Of a stretch of 22,322 bases of DNA, positions 1-7,189 are shown one piece after another; positions within the stretch are counted from its first letter, which is position 1, and each line of letters begins with the position of its first letter. Origin of the DNA: Cyanobacteria bacterium UBA11370 (GTDB taxonomy: Bacteria; Cyanobacteriota; Cyanobacteriia; Cyanobacteriales; Coleofasciculaceae); NCBI GenBank assembly GCA_003486645.1, contig DNGI01000082.1, forward strand, positions 20,992 through 43,313, read 5' to 3'. A model generated the notes under the pieces. It was not told where the DNA came from, searched no databases, and saw only the letters and a list, made by a program, of their open reading frames with translations. Made by a program: the position numbers and the translations under genes.

Positions 1-19
1 GCTAACAAAACTCAAAACT

Positions 20-30
20 CCCCTATGGGG
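20..30 (-). terminator. Small hairpin downstream of nusA
   Basis: CCCC-ATA-GGGG followed by AGTTTTGAGTTTTG on the minus strand, 18 bases past the nusA stop. With only a 4-bp stem it may be a weak attenuator between nusA and the next gene rather than a terminator. Confidence 0.25.
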
Positions 31-48
31 TGTAGGTTTTTATTGGAT

Positions 49-1338
49 TTATTCTTCTTCTAGAGTGGAATCTTCTAGTTGTAGTTCAGAGTCATCAGTA
101 TGATCCCTATCCAGGATATCTAAATCTTCCTCCTCATCATCTAAAGGTGCTGACACCTCGCTGGCTGTCGCTTGCAATGCTTCTATTTTCCGATGTTCAG
201 CTTCGTAGTCGTACTTAGCCCCATCTTTAATATCAATCTTCCATCCCGTGAGGCGGGCGGCAAGGCGGACATTTTGTCCCTCTTTCCCAATCGCTAAACT
301 TAACTGGTCTTCTGCGACTAAAACATGGGCTTGACGACCCTCTGGATTAATGAGTAGAACCTGATCAACTCGTGCTGGACTGAGGGCATTAGCAATATAG
401 GTAGAAGGATCAGGCGACCAACGAATGACATCAATTTTTTCACCCCGTAATTCATTCACCACCACTTGAATACGAGACCCTCTCGCCCCAATACAAGCAC
501 CCACAGGGTCTACATCTCGTTCTAGAGTATCCACCGCAATTTTTGTGCGGGGTCCGACATGACGAGAGGGAGGATTGGCTTCTCGTGCTACGGCTACAAT
601 CCGAACAACTTCATCTTCAATTTCTGGGACTTCATTGGCAAATAGATAAACAACCAAGCCAGCCGATGCTCTAGAAACGATAAGTTGAGGACCACGATGG
701 GGACCTTCCCGAACTTTTTTCAGAAACACCTTAAACGTACTATTAATGCGATAGTTATCGTTTGGTAGCTGTTCTCGCTTGGGGAGTTCTGCTTCAACTT
801 CGGGTTGACCAAAGCCACTGCTAAGAGCCAGAATGACCGATTGCCGCTCAAACCGCAATACTCTGGCTTGGAGAACTGTACCTTCTAATTCTTCAAATTC
901 CTCTTGTATAAGTTTGCGTTGTTGATCCCGCAATTTTTGAGATAGTACCTGCTTGGTTTGAATGGCTGCCATCCGACCAAATTCGCCTTGGTCTGGGGTA
1001 ACATCAAGAACTACAGAATCCCCAAGTTGTGCTTCAGATGCGACTTCTTGAACTTCTCTCAGGGCAATGTGATGGTCAGTGTTACCGACTTCCTCAACAA
1101 TCGTTTTGGTGGATAAAACGCGAAATCCTTCTTCTTCAACATCCAGATCCACTTCAAAATTATCAAAGTATTCTTCATCAAAATGAAAGCGATCCATGCG
1201 TTGTGCCCGACGAAAGCGTTCGTAACCTTTAAGCAATGCTTCTCTTAGTGCTTGTTGAACGGCAGATTTAGGTAAGTTGTGAGTTTGCGAGATCTCTTCG
1301 ATCATTTTTTTGAGTCCAGGCAAATGAACGATTGACAT
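49..1338 (-). CDS. nusA: Transcription termination/antitermination factor NusA
   Basis: NusA binds RNA polymerase and nascent RNA and modulates pausing, termination and antitermination in the cytoplasm. With the start used here the protein has 429 residues: N-terminal polymerase-binding domain (about 1-130), S1 domain (about 150-225), KH1 with its loop at GARG (near 284-287), KH2 with GKEG (near 352-355), then a very acidic tail ending in EEE. It lacks the C-terminal acidic repeats of E. coli NusA, as is usual for cyanobacteria. I chose the ATG at 1338 ([10 protein letters not shown]) over an in-frame TTG five codons upstream, because GGAGAG lies 7 bases before the ATG and the N-terminus then matches the family. 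The usual partner rimP is not upstream; a VIT/VWA gene is there instead. ylxR/infB would be expected just past the left edge. The leader contains a 10-unit heptamer repeat. Confidence 0.97.
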   Translation of the reverse strand: MSIVHLPGLKKMIEEISQTHNLPKSAVQQALREALLKGYERFRRAQRMDRFHFDEEYFDNFEVDLDVEEEGFRVLSTKTIVEEVGNTDHHIALREVQEVASEAQLGDSVVLDVTPDQGEFGRMAAIQTKQVLSQKLRDQQRKLIQEEFEELEGTVLQARVLRFERQSVILALSSGFGQPEVEAELPKREQLPNDNYRINSTFKVFLKKVREGPHRGPQLIVSRASAGLVVYLFANEVPEIEDEVVRIVAVAREANPPSRHVGPRTKIAVDTLERDVDPVGACIGARGSRIQVVVNELRGEKIDVIRWSPDPSTYIANALSPARVDQVLLINPEGRQAHVLVAEDQLSLAIGKEGQNVRLAARLTGWKIDIKDGAKYDYEAEHRKIEALQATASEVSAPLDDEEEDLDILDRDHTDDSELQLEDSTLEEE

Positions 1339-1345
1339 AAGCTTG

Positions 1346-1351
1346 CTCTCC
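1346..1351 (-). promoter_or_regulatory. Shine-Dalgarno deciding the nusA start
   Basis: GGAGAG on the minus strand ends 7 bases before the ATG at 1338. It overlaps the alternative upstream TTG codon, so translation from that TTG is unlikely. Confidence 0.7.
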
Positions 1352-1355
1352 AATA

Positions 1356-1425
1356 TTGGTTGTTAGTTGTTGGTTGTTGGTCGTTGGTTGTTAGTCGTTG
1401 GTTGTTGGTTGTTGGTCGTTGGTTG
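1356..1425. repeat. Heptamer STRR, 10 units of TTGGTTG type
   Basis: Ten contiguous 7-base units: TTGGTTG with variants TTAGTTG, TTGGTCG and TTAGTCG. The array ends 17 bases upstream of the nusA start codon, so it lies in the 5' leader of nusA (as CAACCAA on the coding strand). A related short run (CAACTAA twice) at about 1460-1473 forms the stop and last codons of the upstream VIT/VWA gene. Confidence 0.95.
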
Positions 1426-1463
1426 GTTTTTAGCTACTGATTGATAACTGATGACCACAACAA

Positions 1464-3878
1464 CTAACAACTAACACGCAAGGTTAACATAACCGTACCT
1501 GTGGCAGATGGGGAAGGATGCCAAGTGCGAAGATTTTGCTTAACTAATTCAATCACTTTCGCATCTTTGAGAGTTGAGGAATCCTCATCTACCATAATTC
1601 GCCCTACACGACCTTTCCCAACACTGAACTCGAAGACAATTTCACCACTGAATCCAGAGGGTAAGTTTAGCTGTTGTAGGTGTTGGGTTAGAGTAACAAT
1701 TGCGGCTTGATCTAACCCTGTGATACTAATTACTTCAATCTGGTGATTGATAGAGGCTGGTATTGCTGCCAATTCATCCATTTCTGCATCTTCAAGATTC
1801 ATAATTCCAGGGTTAATCAACCCCAAATCGGATGTTTCGGTAGGTGCAGGTTTGGATAAAGATTTAGGACTAGAGAAGCGTTCAAAGAAGGTACGAATTG
1901 GGTGCGATCGCTCACCTGAAGGTGCAGGTGGTGGCGAACTGGGTGGCGCTTCCATCGTTCGCCGCAAACGCATCTTTGGTTGGTATGACAACACAGTCGG
2001 GGCACTAAACACAGCAACACCAGCAGAAGCACCGATTATACCTTGATAACTTACACCTTCTGGCATTTCAACGGGTACATTCATAGAAACAGATTCGCTT
2101 CCCGGTTCAACCCGCACATCATCACTAACGGCAACAAAAGCCGTATATTGTGATAGTAACTGATAGGTTAATGCGGTATCTGTTACGGCTTCTACCCCAG
2201 CTTTAGTTTCATAGCCAAACATTTGATTCATCAAATCTTTAATCCGCATCCGTCCCCATAATTGAGCAATAGCCGGATTCCCTGTTTCCTCAAAATTGAG
2301 ATTAAATGTTTGCTTATACTGATGTCCACCCGCCGCCATACCTGTAATCTGTACTTTTCCAGCCGTGCGGTCTTGTTTTCGACCAAACAAAACTAAAGGC
2401 TGTTCGGCAAATAAATCTGGTGCAATTGAAGGATAAATTACCGGATTTTCTCCCGTACCTTCCCAGTTAATTTGAATATTAGTCAGCACAGGATTATTAA
2501 TTTGCCGGAAGAACTTTTCAGCAACTTCCTCAGTTGGTTCATCGTGACGAATAATCCGAGATGTACCCCGTCCAACTTCAGCAATGCGATTGAGCAAAAA
2601 GCGATTTACAGAACTACCAACACCAAAACTATAGAGACGATTTCCCGGTTTTAATTCCCGCTGAACCTCTGCCAAAATCTCATTTTCATTGCCGATATAT
2701 CCATCGGTTAGTAACACAATACTCCGCAACCGTCCCGCTGCTGGTGCAGGGAAATTCATAACCGCACGAATACCATTGAGTAAGTACGTGCCGCCATTGG
2801 CTTGTAGGTGATTAATATAAGTAATGGCTTTGACGCGATTTTCTAGTGTATTCGGTAACGGTGCAGATGAAAGTTGTTGAGTTGTATCGGAAAAATCAAT
2901 AATGGTAAACGTGTCGTTAGGATTTAATCCGTTGATGAAACGGCGCATGAGTTCCTGACATTTAAACAACGGATCGCCATGTTGGGAACCGGAAGTATCC
3001 ATCAAGAACACAACATCTTTAGCAACAATTTCATCGGTGTGATATTGCAAAGCGGGGATAAAATAAAGAGCGAAATGTCCACCTCGTTCGTCTGCTTGGG
3101 TTAATACTGTTGCTTGAGTATTATTACCTGCAATTTGATATCTCAAAATCAAATCTTTGTTGGGAATTGTGTCTTTGCTTCCTAATTTTACCCGTACAAT
3201 TTGACCCTCACATTCAATTTTTAATTGATGAGAAGGAGAGCGAATATCCCGAATGGCAACACCTGCATCAATTTCTACAGTTACGCTAATATCATGTCCA
3301 GAACGCATTCGTTCGGGCATAATTGGAGGAGTAATCCGTGACGCATCAGGTACTTCATCCGTATCACCGCTATTATCAATGGATGTACCCGGAATAAAAC
3401 GTGGCCCAACAACCATCGGGAAGACGAATTCATAATTACCTCCCTCATAGTTTAAGCTGTCGGTATAGCGAATTGTGACATCAATTTGTTCACCGGGTTT
3501 AATGTTAGCCAGGGATTGGGTAAAGACATTATCCCGTTCTTGTTCTAATAATCCCGCTGTGCGTCCTTGTTGCTTGGCTTGTTCGTAAATTGCTAAAGCT
3601 TCTTCGCGTTTTTTGATGTTACCTTTGATAGTGCGATCGCCTATCTTGATCTCCATATCATCAACGGCTGCTTCATCGGGTAAGGGAAACACATAAACCG
3701 CTTCTAACGGTTTAGTAAATGGATTTTCAAAGGTTTGTGTTACCTCAACCCGTGATAAATTACCAGCAATTTTTGCCTGAACTGCGGTATGTTTCAAGGG
3801 AAAGATTAACTGTGTTCCTTCTGGGGATTGAACGTATAATCCACCGCATTGAGGGTTTGGAGATTGAATTGTAGCCAT
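1464..3878 (-). CDS. VIT domain and von Willebrand factor A domain protein
   Basis: A large protein of the inter-alpha-trypsin-inhibitor heavy-chain-like family (VIT plus VWA). The VIT domain covers about residues 10-140 (QTFENPFTKPLEAVYVFPLP, then REEALAIYEQAKQQGRTAGL). The VWA domain follows with an intact metal-ion-dependent adhesion site: DTSGS near 294, the conserved Thr in NGGT near 361, and TDG near 391. A C-terminal domain follows a Pro/Ser-rich linker (APPSSPPPAPSG); its end (VGKGRVGRIMVDEDSS...) resembles a TonB-C-like fold. No signal peptide or membrane helix is visible. I start at the ATG at 3878 (MATIQSPNPQ), where the VIT similarity begins; an in-frame ATG at 3938 would add 20 atypical residues encoded partly by a heptamer repeat. 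The role is unknown, probably metal-dependent protein binding. Confidence 0.9.
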   Translation of the reverse strand: MATIQSPNPQCGGLYVQSPEGTQLIFPLKHTAVQAKIAGNLSRVEVTQTFENPFTKPLEAVYVFPLPDEAAVDDMEIKIGDRTIKGNIKKREEALAIYEQAKQQGRTAGLLEQERDNVFTQSLANIKPGEQIDVTIRYTDSLNYEGGNYEFVFPMVVGPRFIPGTSIDNSGDTDEVPDASRITPPIMPERMRSGHDISVTVEIDAGVAIRDIRSPSHQLKIECEGQIVRVKLGSKDTIPNKDLILRYQIAGNNTQATVLTQADERGGHFALYFIPALQYHTDEIVAKDVVFLMDTSGSQHGDPLFKCQELMRRFINGLNPNDTFTIIDFSDTTQQLSSAPLPNTLENRVKAITYINHLQANGGTYLLNGIRAVMNFPAPAAGRLRSIVLLTDGYIGNENEILAEVQRELKPGNRLYSFGVGSSVNRFLLNRIAEVGRGTSRIIRHDEPTEEVAEKFFRQINNPVLTNIQINWEGTGENPVIYPSIAPDLFAEQPLVLFGRKQDRTAGKVQITGMAAGGHQYKQTFNLNFEETGNPAIAQLWGRMRIKDLMNQMFGYETKAGVEAVTDTALTYQLLSQYTAFVAVSDDVRVEPGSESVSMNVPVEMPEGVSYQGIIGASAGVAVFSAPTVLSYQPKMRLRRTMEAPPSSPPPAPSGERSHPIRTFFERFSSPKSLSKPAPTETSDLGLINPGIMNLEDAEMDELAAIPASINHQIEVISITGLDQAAIVTLTQHLQQLNLPSGFSGEIVFEFSVGKGRVGRIMVDEDSSTLKDAKVIELVKQNLRTWHPSPSATGTVMLTLRVSC

Positions 3879-4113
3879 GGTTTCTGTTGTGTAGTAAATA
3901 ATATTCAAGATCGAGTCTGACTTTTTATGCAGAGCCATTAGCCATTAGCCATTAGCCATCTCTTAGTTTATAACTAGCAACTTATGTTATTAGTCTCTAA
4001 ACTCTGTGGTTGAACCTGAAACTAGACTAACTAAGGTAACTACGGATCTTCACCTAACCCATATTAGGAGTTTTGTTAGGATGTGGTTAGCAACTTAAGG
4101 AAATCATCAAGGA
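3879..4113. other. Divergent intergenic region with GCCATTA heptamers
   Basis: This spacer separates the VIT/VWA gene (-) from the HTH-protein gene (+) and must hold both promoters. I cannot assign -35/-10 boxes with confidence. It contains a heptamer array at 3934-3959 and, before the HTH gene, an interrupted inverted repeat CCTAA...TTAGG near 4055-4080. AAGGA at 4097-4101 lies 12 bases before the ATG at 4114. Confidence 0.5.
3934..3959. repeat. Heptamer STRR, GCCATTA x3 plus partial unit
   Basis: Three perfect GCCATTA units followed by GCCAT. This is the same heptamer family (rotated) as the array at 6426-6467. Confidence 0.9.
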
Positions 4114-5232
4114 ATGTCAGCTACCGAGGACTCGTTTAAAGAAGCTGCAACCGATTGGGATTTAGAAAGGCTGTATCGAGACTTGGCGATCGTCAAGCAA
4201 CAGTCTGGTAAACGAAATAAACTCACACCTGTAGAAATGGCGTGTCTGCGAGGGTTACTGTGCGGGTATGGTCCTAATGACATTGCAGCTACACTCAACC
4301 GCGAACCAAGAGGACTAAGAGTTGACTTTTGTAGAGGGTTGTATCGCTATGTAGAAATGCTTACTGAACGACCTCCAAATACACTTAAAGACTGGAGAGA
4401 TGTCGCTAACTGGCTAATTATAGTTGGATATCAAACTCGCTCTAATAATTTTTCTCAGCAAACTAATGATTCCTTAATTAAGATTGTTGATATTATCTTT
4501 GGTGGAGCAAGGAATTCACCTGTGATTGATATCAAAGTTCGTAATACTGGTAATCAAGTTGCGTTCCTCAAAAAAACAAGATTTAACTTTTATAAAGCTT
4601 GGTATTTGCAAAGTTGGATAATTCAGAAACAAGCTGAACGACTACCTTTCCCTGCTGCTCGTTGTCAACCTTTAGCGAAAAGTAGACCCGTTGAACCCAG
4701 TTTTAATTATCAGGTATCTATAGAAGAACTTTATGATTTTGTGGAGGGTAGCCATAATTATGAAGTAGAAGTTATCCAGGTCGAGCCTTTATCGCCTTTA
4801 TCATTGTTGAAGCAATCGATTTACATTGAAGAGTTTAATATTTCTCAGTGTGTTTCTGGCAATGATGTAGATCGATTTACATTTACATTATCCTTTCCTG
4901 AAGTTCAGTTAGAACCCTACAGGAATATCTATAAATCATATGTTTATCACCTAAAGCTAGAAATTGTCTATGATGAAGATGATAAAACCGTTCAAAGTCG
5001 AGATTTACTGCTTTTGGTTGAACCGAAAAATCTACCGGATGGAAACCGATATTTTTTTGAGAAAGATTACCTGAGAGAGTTAAAAGTTAATCAGGTAGAC
5101 TTAGAGTTTAAGTCATACAGTCAGCATAATCAAGAAGTGCTTGCCGAAGTAGCTCAAATAGATGGCGTGAGAAGCGTCTTGTTGAATAAACTTATTGAAC
5201 ATCAATACAATGTTTTGAATTTTGAATTTTGA
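4114..5232 (+). CDS. HTH-domain protein of the cyanobacterial vMAP/NACHT-associated type
   Basis: A 372-residue protein. The N-terminal part (about 15-105) has the pattern seen at the front of many cyanobacterial signalling and conflict-type proteins: KLTPVEMACLRGLLCGYGPN, then DIAATLNREPRGLRVDFCRG, a predicted helix-turn-helix in which the LTPVE helix precedes DIAATLN. In those proteins it is usually fused to effector domains; here it is followed by a region I do not recognise (about 200-372), rich in predicted beta strands (for example FTFTLSFPEV, VYHLKLEIVYDEDDKTV). No transmembrane segment is visible. It is divergent from the VIT/VWA gene. The last codons and the stop (LNFEF, TGA) come from a TTTTGAA heptamer array, so the original C-terminus may have been altered by the repeat. 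The role is unknown; DNA binding or assembly of a signalling complex is inferred only from the HTH. Confidence 0.8.
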   Translation: MSATEDSFKEAATDWDLERLYRDLAIVKQQSGKRNKLTPVEMACLRGLLCGYGPNDIAATLNREPRGLRVDFCRGLYRYVEMLTERPPNTLKDWRDVANWLIIVGYQTRSNNFSQQTNDSLIKIVDIIFGGARNSPVIDIKVRNTGNQVAFLKKTRFNFYKAWYLQSWIIQKQAERLPFPAARCQPLAKSRPVEPSFNYQVSIEELYDFVEGSHNYEVEVIQVEPLSPLSLLKQSIYIEEFNISQCVSGNDVDRFTFTLSFPEVQLEPYRNIYKSYVYHLKLEIVYDEDDKTVQSRDLLLLVEPKNLPDGNRYFFEKDYLRELKVNQVDLEFKSYSQHNQEVLAEVAQIDGVRSVLLNKLIEHQYNVLNFEF

Positions 5233-5240
5233 ATTTTGAA
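5213..5240. repeat. Heptamer STRR, TTTTGAA x4, overlapping a gene end
   Basis: Four perfect TTTTGAA units. The first two and most of the third encode the C-terminus and stop codon of the HTH-protein gene; the rest lies in the spacer. Confidence 0.95.
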
Positions 5241-5254
5241 TTAGTGATGAGATG

Positions 5255-5271
5255 CACCCAAAAAAAGGGTG
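5255..5271. terminator. Bidirectional hairpin between convergent genes
   Basis: CACCC, a loop of seven A, then GGGTG, followed by ACTTTT on the plus strand. It sits in the 43-base gap between the convergent HTH gene and the membrane-protein gene. The 5-bp GC-rich stem can form on either strand, but the U-tract is short. Confidence 0.5.
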
Positions 5272-5275
5272 ACTT

Positions 5276-6127
5276 TTAGGAAGCCACCGGATTTAAAGAC
5301 CAAGATTTGACAACTTTTAACGGTATCGAGTTAGGATGTTCCGCTGCTTGGTCTTGAGACTTTCCCAGTTGTTGGGACGTTTGCAATACGGTTTGCAGGG
5401 AACTCATCTGAGCCATAATTTCTTGGAGTTGATGGTGAAGTTCTTGTACCTCTAAAGGAGTTGGTGAAATAACTGTTTTAGAGGGTTTGATCGCTGCCTT
5501 TGACTGATTGTAGCCGAAGAAATTTTGAGCGGACGCAAAATTCATTACGGTTGCTTGTACAGTTACCTGATTCTGTGTTACGGGTTGTGCTTCACGAGGT
5601 TGAGTTGTGATGATTAGAGGCTCAACTACTGGCGGTTTAATGGGTTGGGTGGCTGGACTATTCAGTGTTGATTTGGGTTGAACTTCCTCCGACACAAGGC
5701 TTTTTGTATCCGGATCTAAAGCCTCTGCCAATTCTTCTTTGAGTTCTTCTGCTAAAAAGCAACTTAATCCAGACAATTCTAGGTGAGATTCTGAGCATTT
5801 AAATGTCTCTAAAAGCTCTTGTTTTTGTTTAAGATTTTGCTCTAGCTGTGAGAGTTGCTCCTTGGTTAAAGCTGATTTGCGGGAAGATTGCCGCCACCCT
5901 GTTACGGCTACCGTGCCTACCCCTGTACCCAAGCTTATTGCTGTTACTAAACCTAGATAAGGAGTGGCAGCTTCCCTCAGTTCACCGTGAAATATTGACT
6001 CGTCCTGAAGTTGGATTGTGACGGGTTTATTACCGAAAACAGCTAAAGGTAAAGTAAGTGCAGAAAAGACTGCTGCCGAACATAGTATAGGTGTAAAAAC
6101 AAATTTTTTTAGAGGAGAGGCAGTCAT
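5276..6127 (-). CDS. Conserved cyanobacterial membrane protein with coiled coil
   Basis: A 283-residue protein. Two N-terminal hydrophobic segments are visible, about residues 9-31 (FTPILCSAAVFSALTLPLAV) and 55-78 (PYLGLVTAISLGTGVGTVAV). They are followed by a heptad-rich coiled coil (about 84-140, LSQLEQNLKQKQELLETFK), a Pro/Thr/Gln-rich linker, and a second short helix near 225-250 (ELHHQLQEIMAQMSSLQTV). The layout suggests a membrane-anchored protein with a cytoplasmic coiled coil, but I know of no function. The first hydrophobic segment could instead be an uncleaved signal anchor. The start ATG at 6127 has AAGGA upstream at a usable distance; it overlaps the start of a possible gene on the other strand. 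Confidence 0.75.
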   Translation of the reverse strand: MTASPLKKFVFTPILCSAAVFSALTLPLAVFGNKPVTIQLQDESIFHGELREAATPYLGLVTAISLGTGVGTVAVTGWRQSSRKSALTKEQLSQLEQNLKQKQELLETFKCSESHLELSGLSCFLAEELKEELAEALDPDTKSLVSEEVQPKSTLNSPATQPIKPPVVEPLIITTQPREAQPVTQNQVTVQATVMNFASAQNFFGYNQSKAAIKPSKTVISPTPLEVQELHHQLQEIMAQMSSLQTVLQTSQQLGKSQDQAAEHPNSIPLKVVKSWSLNPVAS

Positions 6128-6320
6128 GATTGATGTTCCTTATGACAATTTCCAGTATCAGTTTTCAACTCAAGGACTATTCAGAAATCCACCTGAGTAT
6201 GAATGGAAAAAGATTGTTTACCGAATTTATAGGAGAGCGTGCCGAGGTACGAGTTTGCCAGCGTTAGCTGTTCCTAGATTAGCGAATTTTCTATTAAGAA
6301 CTGATAAAGAAGCACTCTAA
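6126..6320 (+). CDS. Possible small basic protein (64 aa), divergent
   Basis: An ATG at 6126 preceded by a strong GAGGAGAGG (spacing about 6) opens a 64-codon frame ending in TAA. The product begins MIDVPYDNFQYQF and has a basic, aromatic middle (EWKKIVYRIYRRACRG). No domain is recognised. It starts inside the same CATG as the membrane-protein gene on the minus strand, so each gene's Shine-Dalgarno lies in the other's coding sequence. The SD-like sequence could simply be the codons for the N-terminus of the minus-strand protein, so existence is uncertain. The in-frame stretch upstream of 6126 is antisense to the membrane-protein gene and is not included. Confidence 0.4.
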   Translation: MIDVPYDNFQYQFSTQGLFRNPPEYEWKKIVYRIYRRACRGTSLPALAVPRLANFLLRTDKEAL

Positions 6321-6324
6321 ACAA

Positions 6325-6347
6325 GTGAAGTTCCTGTAAATCTTCAC
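6325..6347 (-). terminator. Weak hairpin downstream of the deaminase gene
   Basis: GTGAAG and CTTCAC form a 6-bp stem with an 11-base loop. Read on the minus strand it is followed by TTGTTT, so it could end the minus-strand transcript of the deaminase/CIS operon. It lies 117 bases beyond the deaminase stop. Confidence 0.3.
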
Positions 6348-6378
6348 GGGGAGTGGGGAGATGGGGAGATAGGGAGAA
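6348..6378. repeat. Degenerate heptamer/octamer STRR, GGGGAGT/GGGGAGA
   Basis: Two contiguous heptamers GGGGAGT and GGGGAGA, then interrupted copies (TGGGGAGA, TAGGGAGA). This is the same sequence family (reverse complement) as the CCCCACT array at 22257-22298. Confidence 0.7.
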
Positions 6379-6425
6379 ATATAAATAACTCAAGTTGCTA
6401 GTTACCTGATCAGGATAACTAATGG

Positions 6426-6467
6426 TAGCAATTAGCAATTAACCATTAGCCATTAGCCATTAGCTAT
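6426..6467. repeat. Heptamer STRR, six units of TAGCCAT type
   Basis: Six contiguous units: TAGCAAT twice, TAACCAT, TAGCCAT twice, TAGCTAT. The last unit contains the stop codon of the deaminase gene (minus strand). Confidence 0.9.
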
Positions 6468-6895
6468 TTGCCAATATCTTCATTCCATAGCTGGGGTTTA
6501 GCTTCAATAAAGTTACGCATTAGCTGCTGGCATTCTTCCAGATTTAAATCAATCACTTCAACACCATGAGATTCCATAAATTCCCTAGCGCCAGAGAAGG
6601 TTTTGGACTCACCAGCAATAACTTTTTTAATCCCAAATTGGACAACCGCACCCGCACAAAGATAGCAAGGCATTAAGGTTGAATAAAGGGTTGTCTCTTT
6701 ATAGTTCCCAATTCTACCTGCGTTACGGAGGCAATCAATTTCGGCGTGGGTTACGGGGTCATTGTCTTGAACACGTTTATTATGACCTCTGCCAACAATC
6801 TGACCGTCTTTAACCAAGACTGAACCAATAGGAATTCCACCTTCAGAAAGTCCCTGTTTCGCTTCTGCGATCGCCGCTGCCATAAATTCATCCAT
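6464..6895 (-). CDS. Nucleoside/cytosine deaminase, FCY1-type zinc enzyme
   Basis: A 143-residue zinc-dependent hydrolytic deaminase. The zinc and catalytic motifs are intact: HAE at residues 50-52 (Glu52 as proton shuttle) and PCYLC at 76-80. The C-terminal half (GAVVQFGIKKVIAGESKTF, then FIEAKPQLWNEDIGK) resembles yeast cytosine deaminase Fcy1, whose end also reads W-EDIG-, more than tRNA adenosine deaminase TadA or guanine deaminase. The probable reaction is cytosine to uracil, or a related pyrimidine/nucleoside deamination for salvage. The length is close to the family norm. It is the last gene of the minus-strand run after the CIS genes, 33 bases from the small coiled-coil gene, so it may be co-transcribed; a functional link to the CIS is not evident. 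Confidence 0.9.
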   Translation of the reverse strand: MDEFMAAAIAEAKQGLSEGGIPIGSVLVKDGQIVGRGHNKRVQDNDPVTHAEIDCLRNAGRIGNYKETTLYSTLMPCYLCAGAVVQFGIKKVIAGESKTFSGAREFMESHGVEVIDLNLEECQQLMRNFIEAKPQLWNEDIGK

Positions 6896-6928
6896 AGCTT
6901 TTTCTTCCCACTAGTCGCTAAATTTTTG

Positions 6929-7147
6929 TCAGTTTGCTTGTATTTCTGGTGCAGATAGCTGAGGGACTTCACCATTTTTACTATTAGCTTTAGCGAGTTC
7001 TTCTTCTAGCACTTGAATTGCACCGCTGATCCGAAGTAGGGTATCTCTAACGCTGCTCTGTTTTATTTCTAAATCAGCTAATACTTTTTGACCGGACTCA
7101 AATTCTGCTTTTAATGCTTGGAGGCGTTCTTCTAATTGTTTTCTCAT
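6929..7147 (-). CDS. Small coiled-coil protein downstream of CIS fibre gene
   Basis: A 72-residue protein made almost entirely of heptad-patterned helix (residues 1-52, for example LEERLQALKAEFESGQKVLA and IKQSSVRDTLLRISGAIQVL), with a short Pro/Gln C-terminus. This pattern (E-x-G-x-x-x-L ... LLRISGAIQVLEE) is common in small proteins next to phage and tail-like clusters, where the function is unknown. It lies 42 bases downstream of the fibre-type gene and just upstream of the deaminase gene, all on the minus strand. There is no clear Shine-Dalgarno before the ATG. Confidence 0.7.
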   Translation of the reverse strand: MRKQLEERLQALKAEFESGQKVLADLEIKQSSVRDTLLRISGAIQVLEEELAKANSKNGEVPQLSAPEIQAN

Positions 7148-7189
7148 TTTTATTTATAGGTTGTAATTGGCTATTGTTTGGGTAACTTT

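Noticed and set aside
1356..1425. CRISPR-like array
   Set aside because: Repeats are contiguous 7-base units with no spacers, so these are STRRs. No cas genes are in the window.
1747..2046. Plus-strand open frame of 99 codons inside the VIT/VWA gene
   Set aside because: Antisense shadow of a clear coding region, with no Shine-Dalgarno and no domain.
3879..3938. Upstream in-frame ATG at 3938 as the VIT/VWA start
   Set aside because: The extra 20 residues (MALHKKSDSI...) are encoded next to a heptamer array and do not fit the family. The ATG at 3878 begins at the usual N-terminus of VIT proteins.
5276..6127. CIS thylakoid anchor candidate (two-helix membrane coiled-coil protein)
   Set aside because: It has membrane helices, but it lies beyond the deaminase and outside the CIS operon, and looks like a widely conserved cyanobacterial protein. 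There is no positive evidence to link it to the CIS.
6751..6975. Minus-strand frame overlapping the deaminase and coiled-coil genes
   Set aside because: Out of frame with both genes and overlapping their coding sequences; the product has no family pattern.
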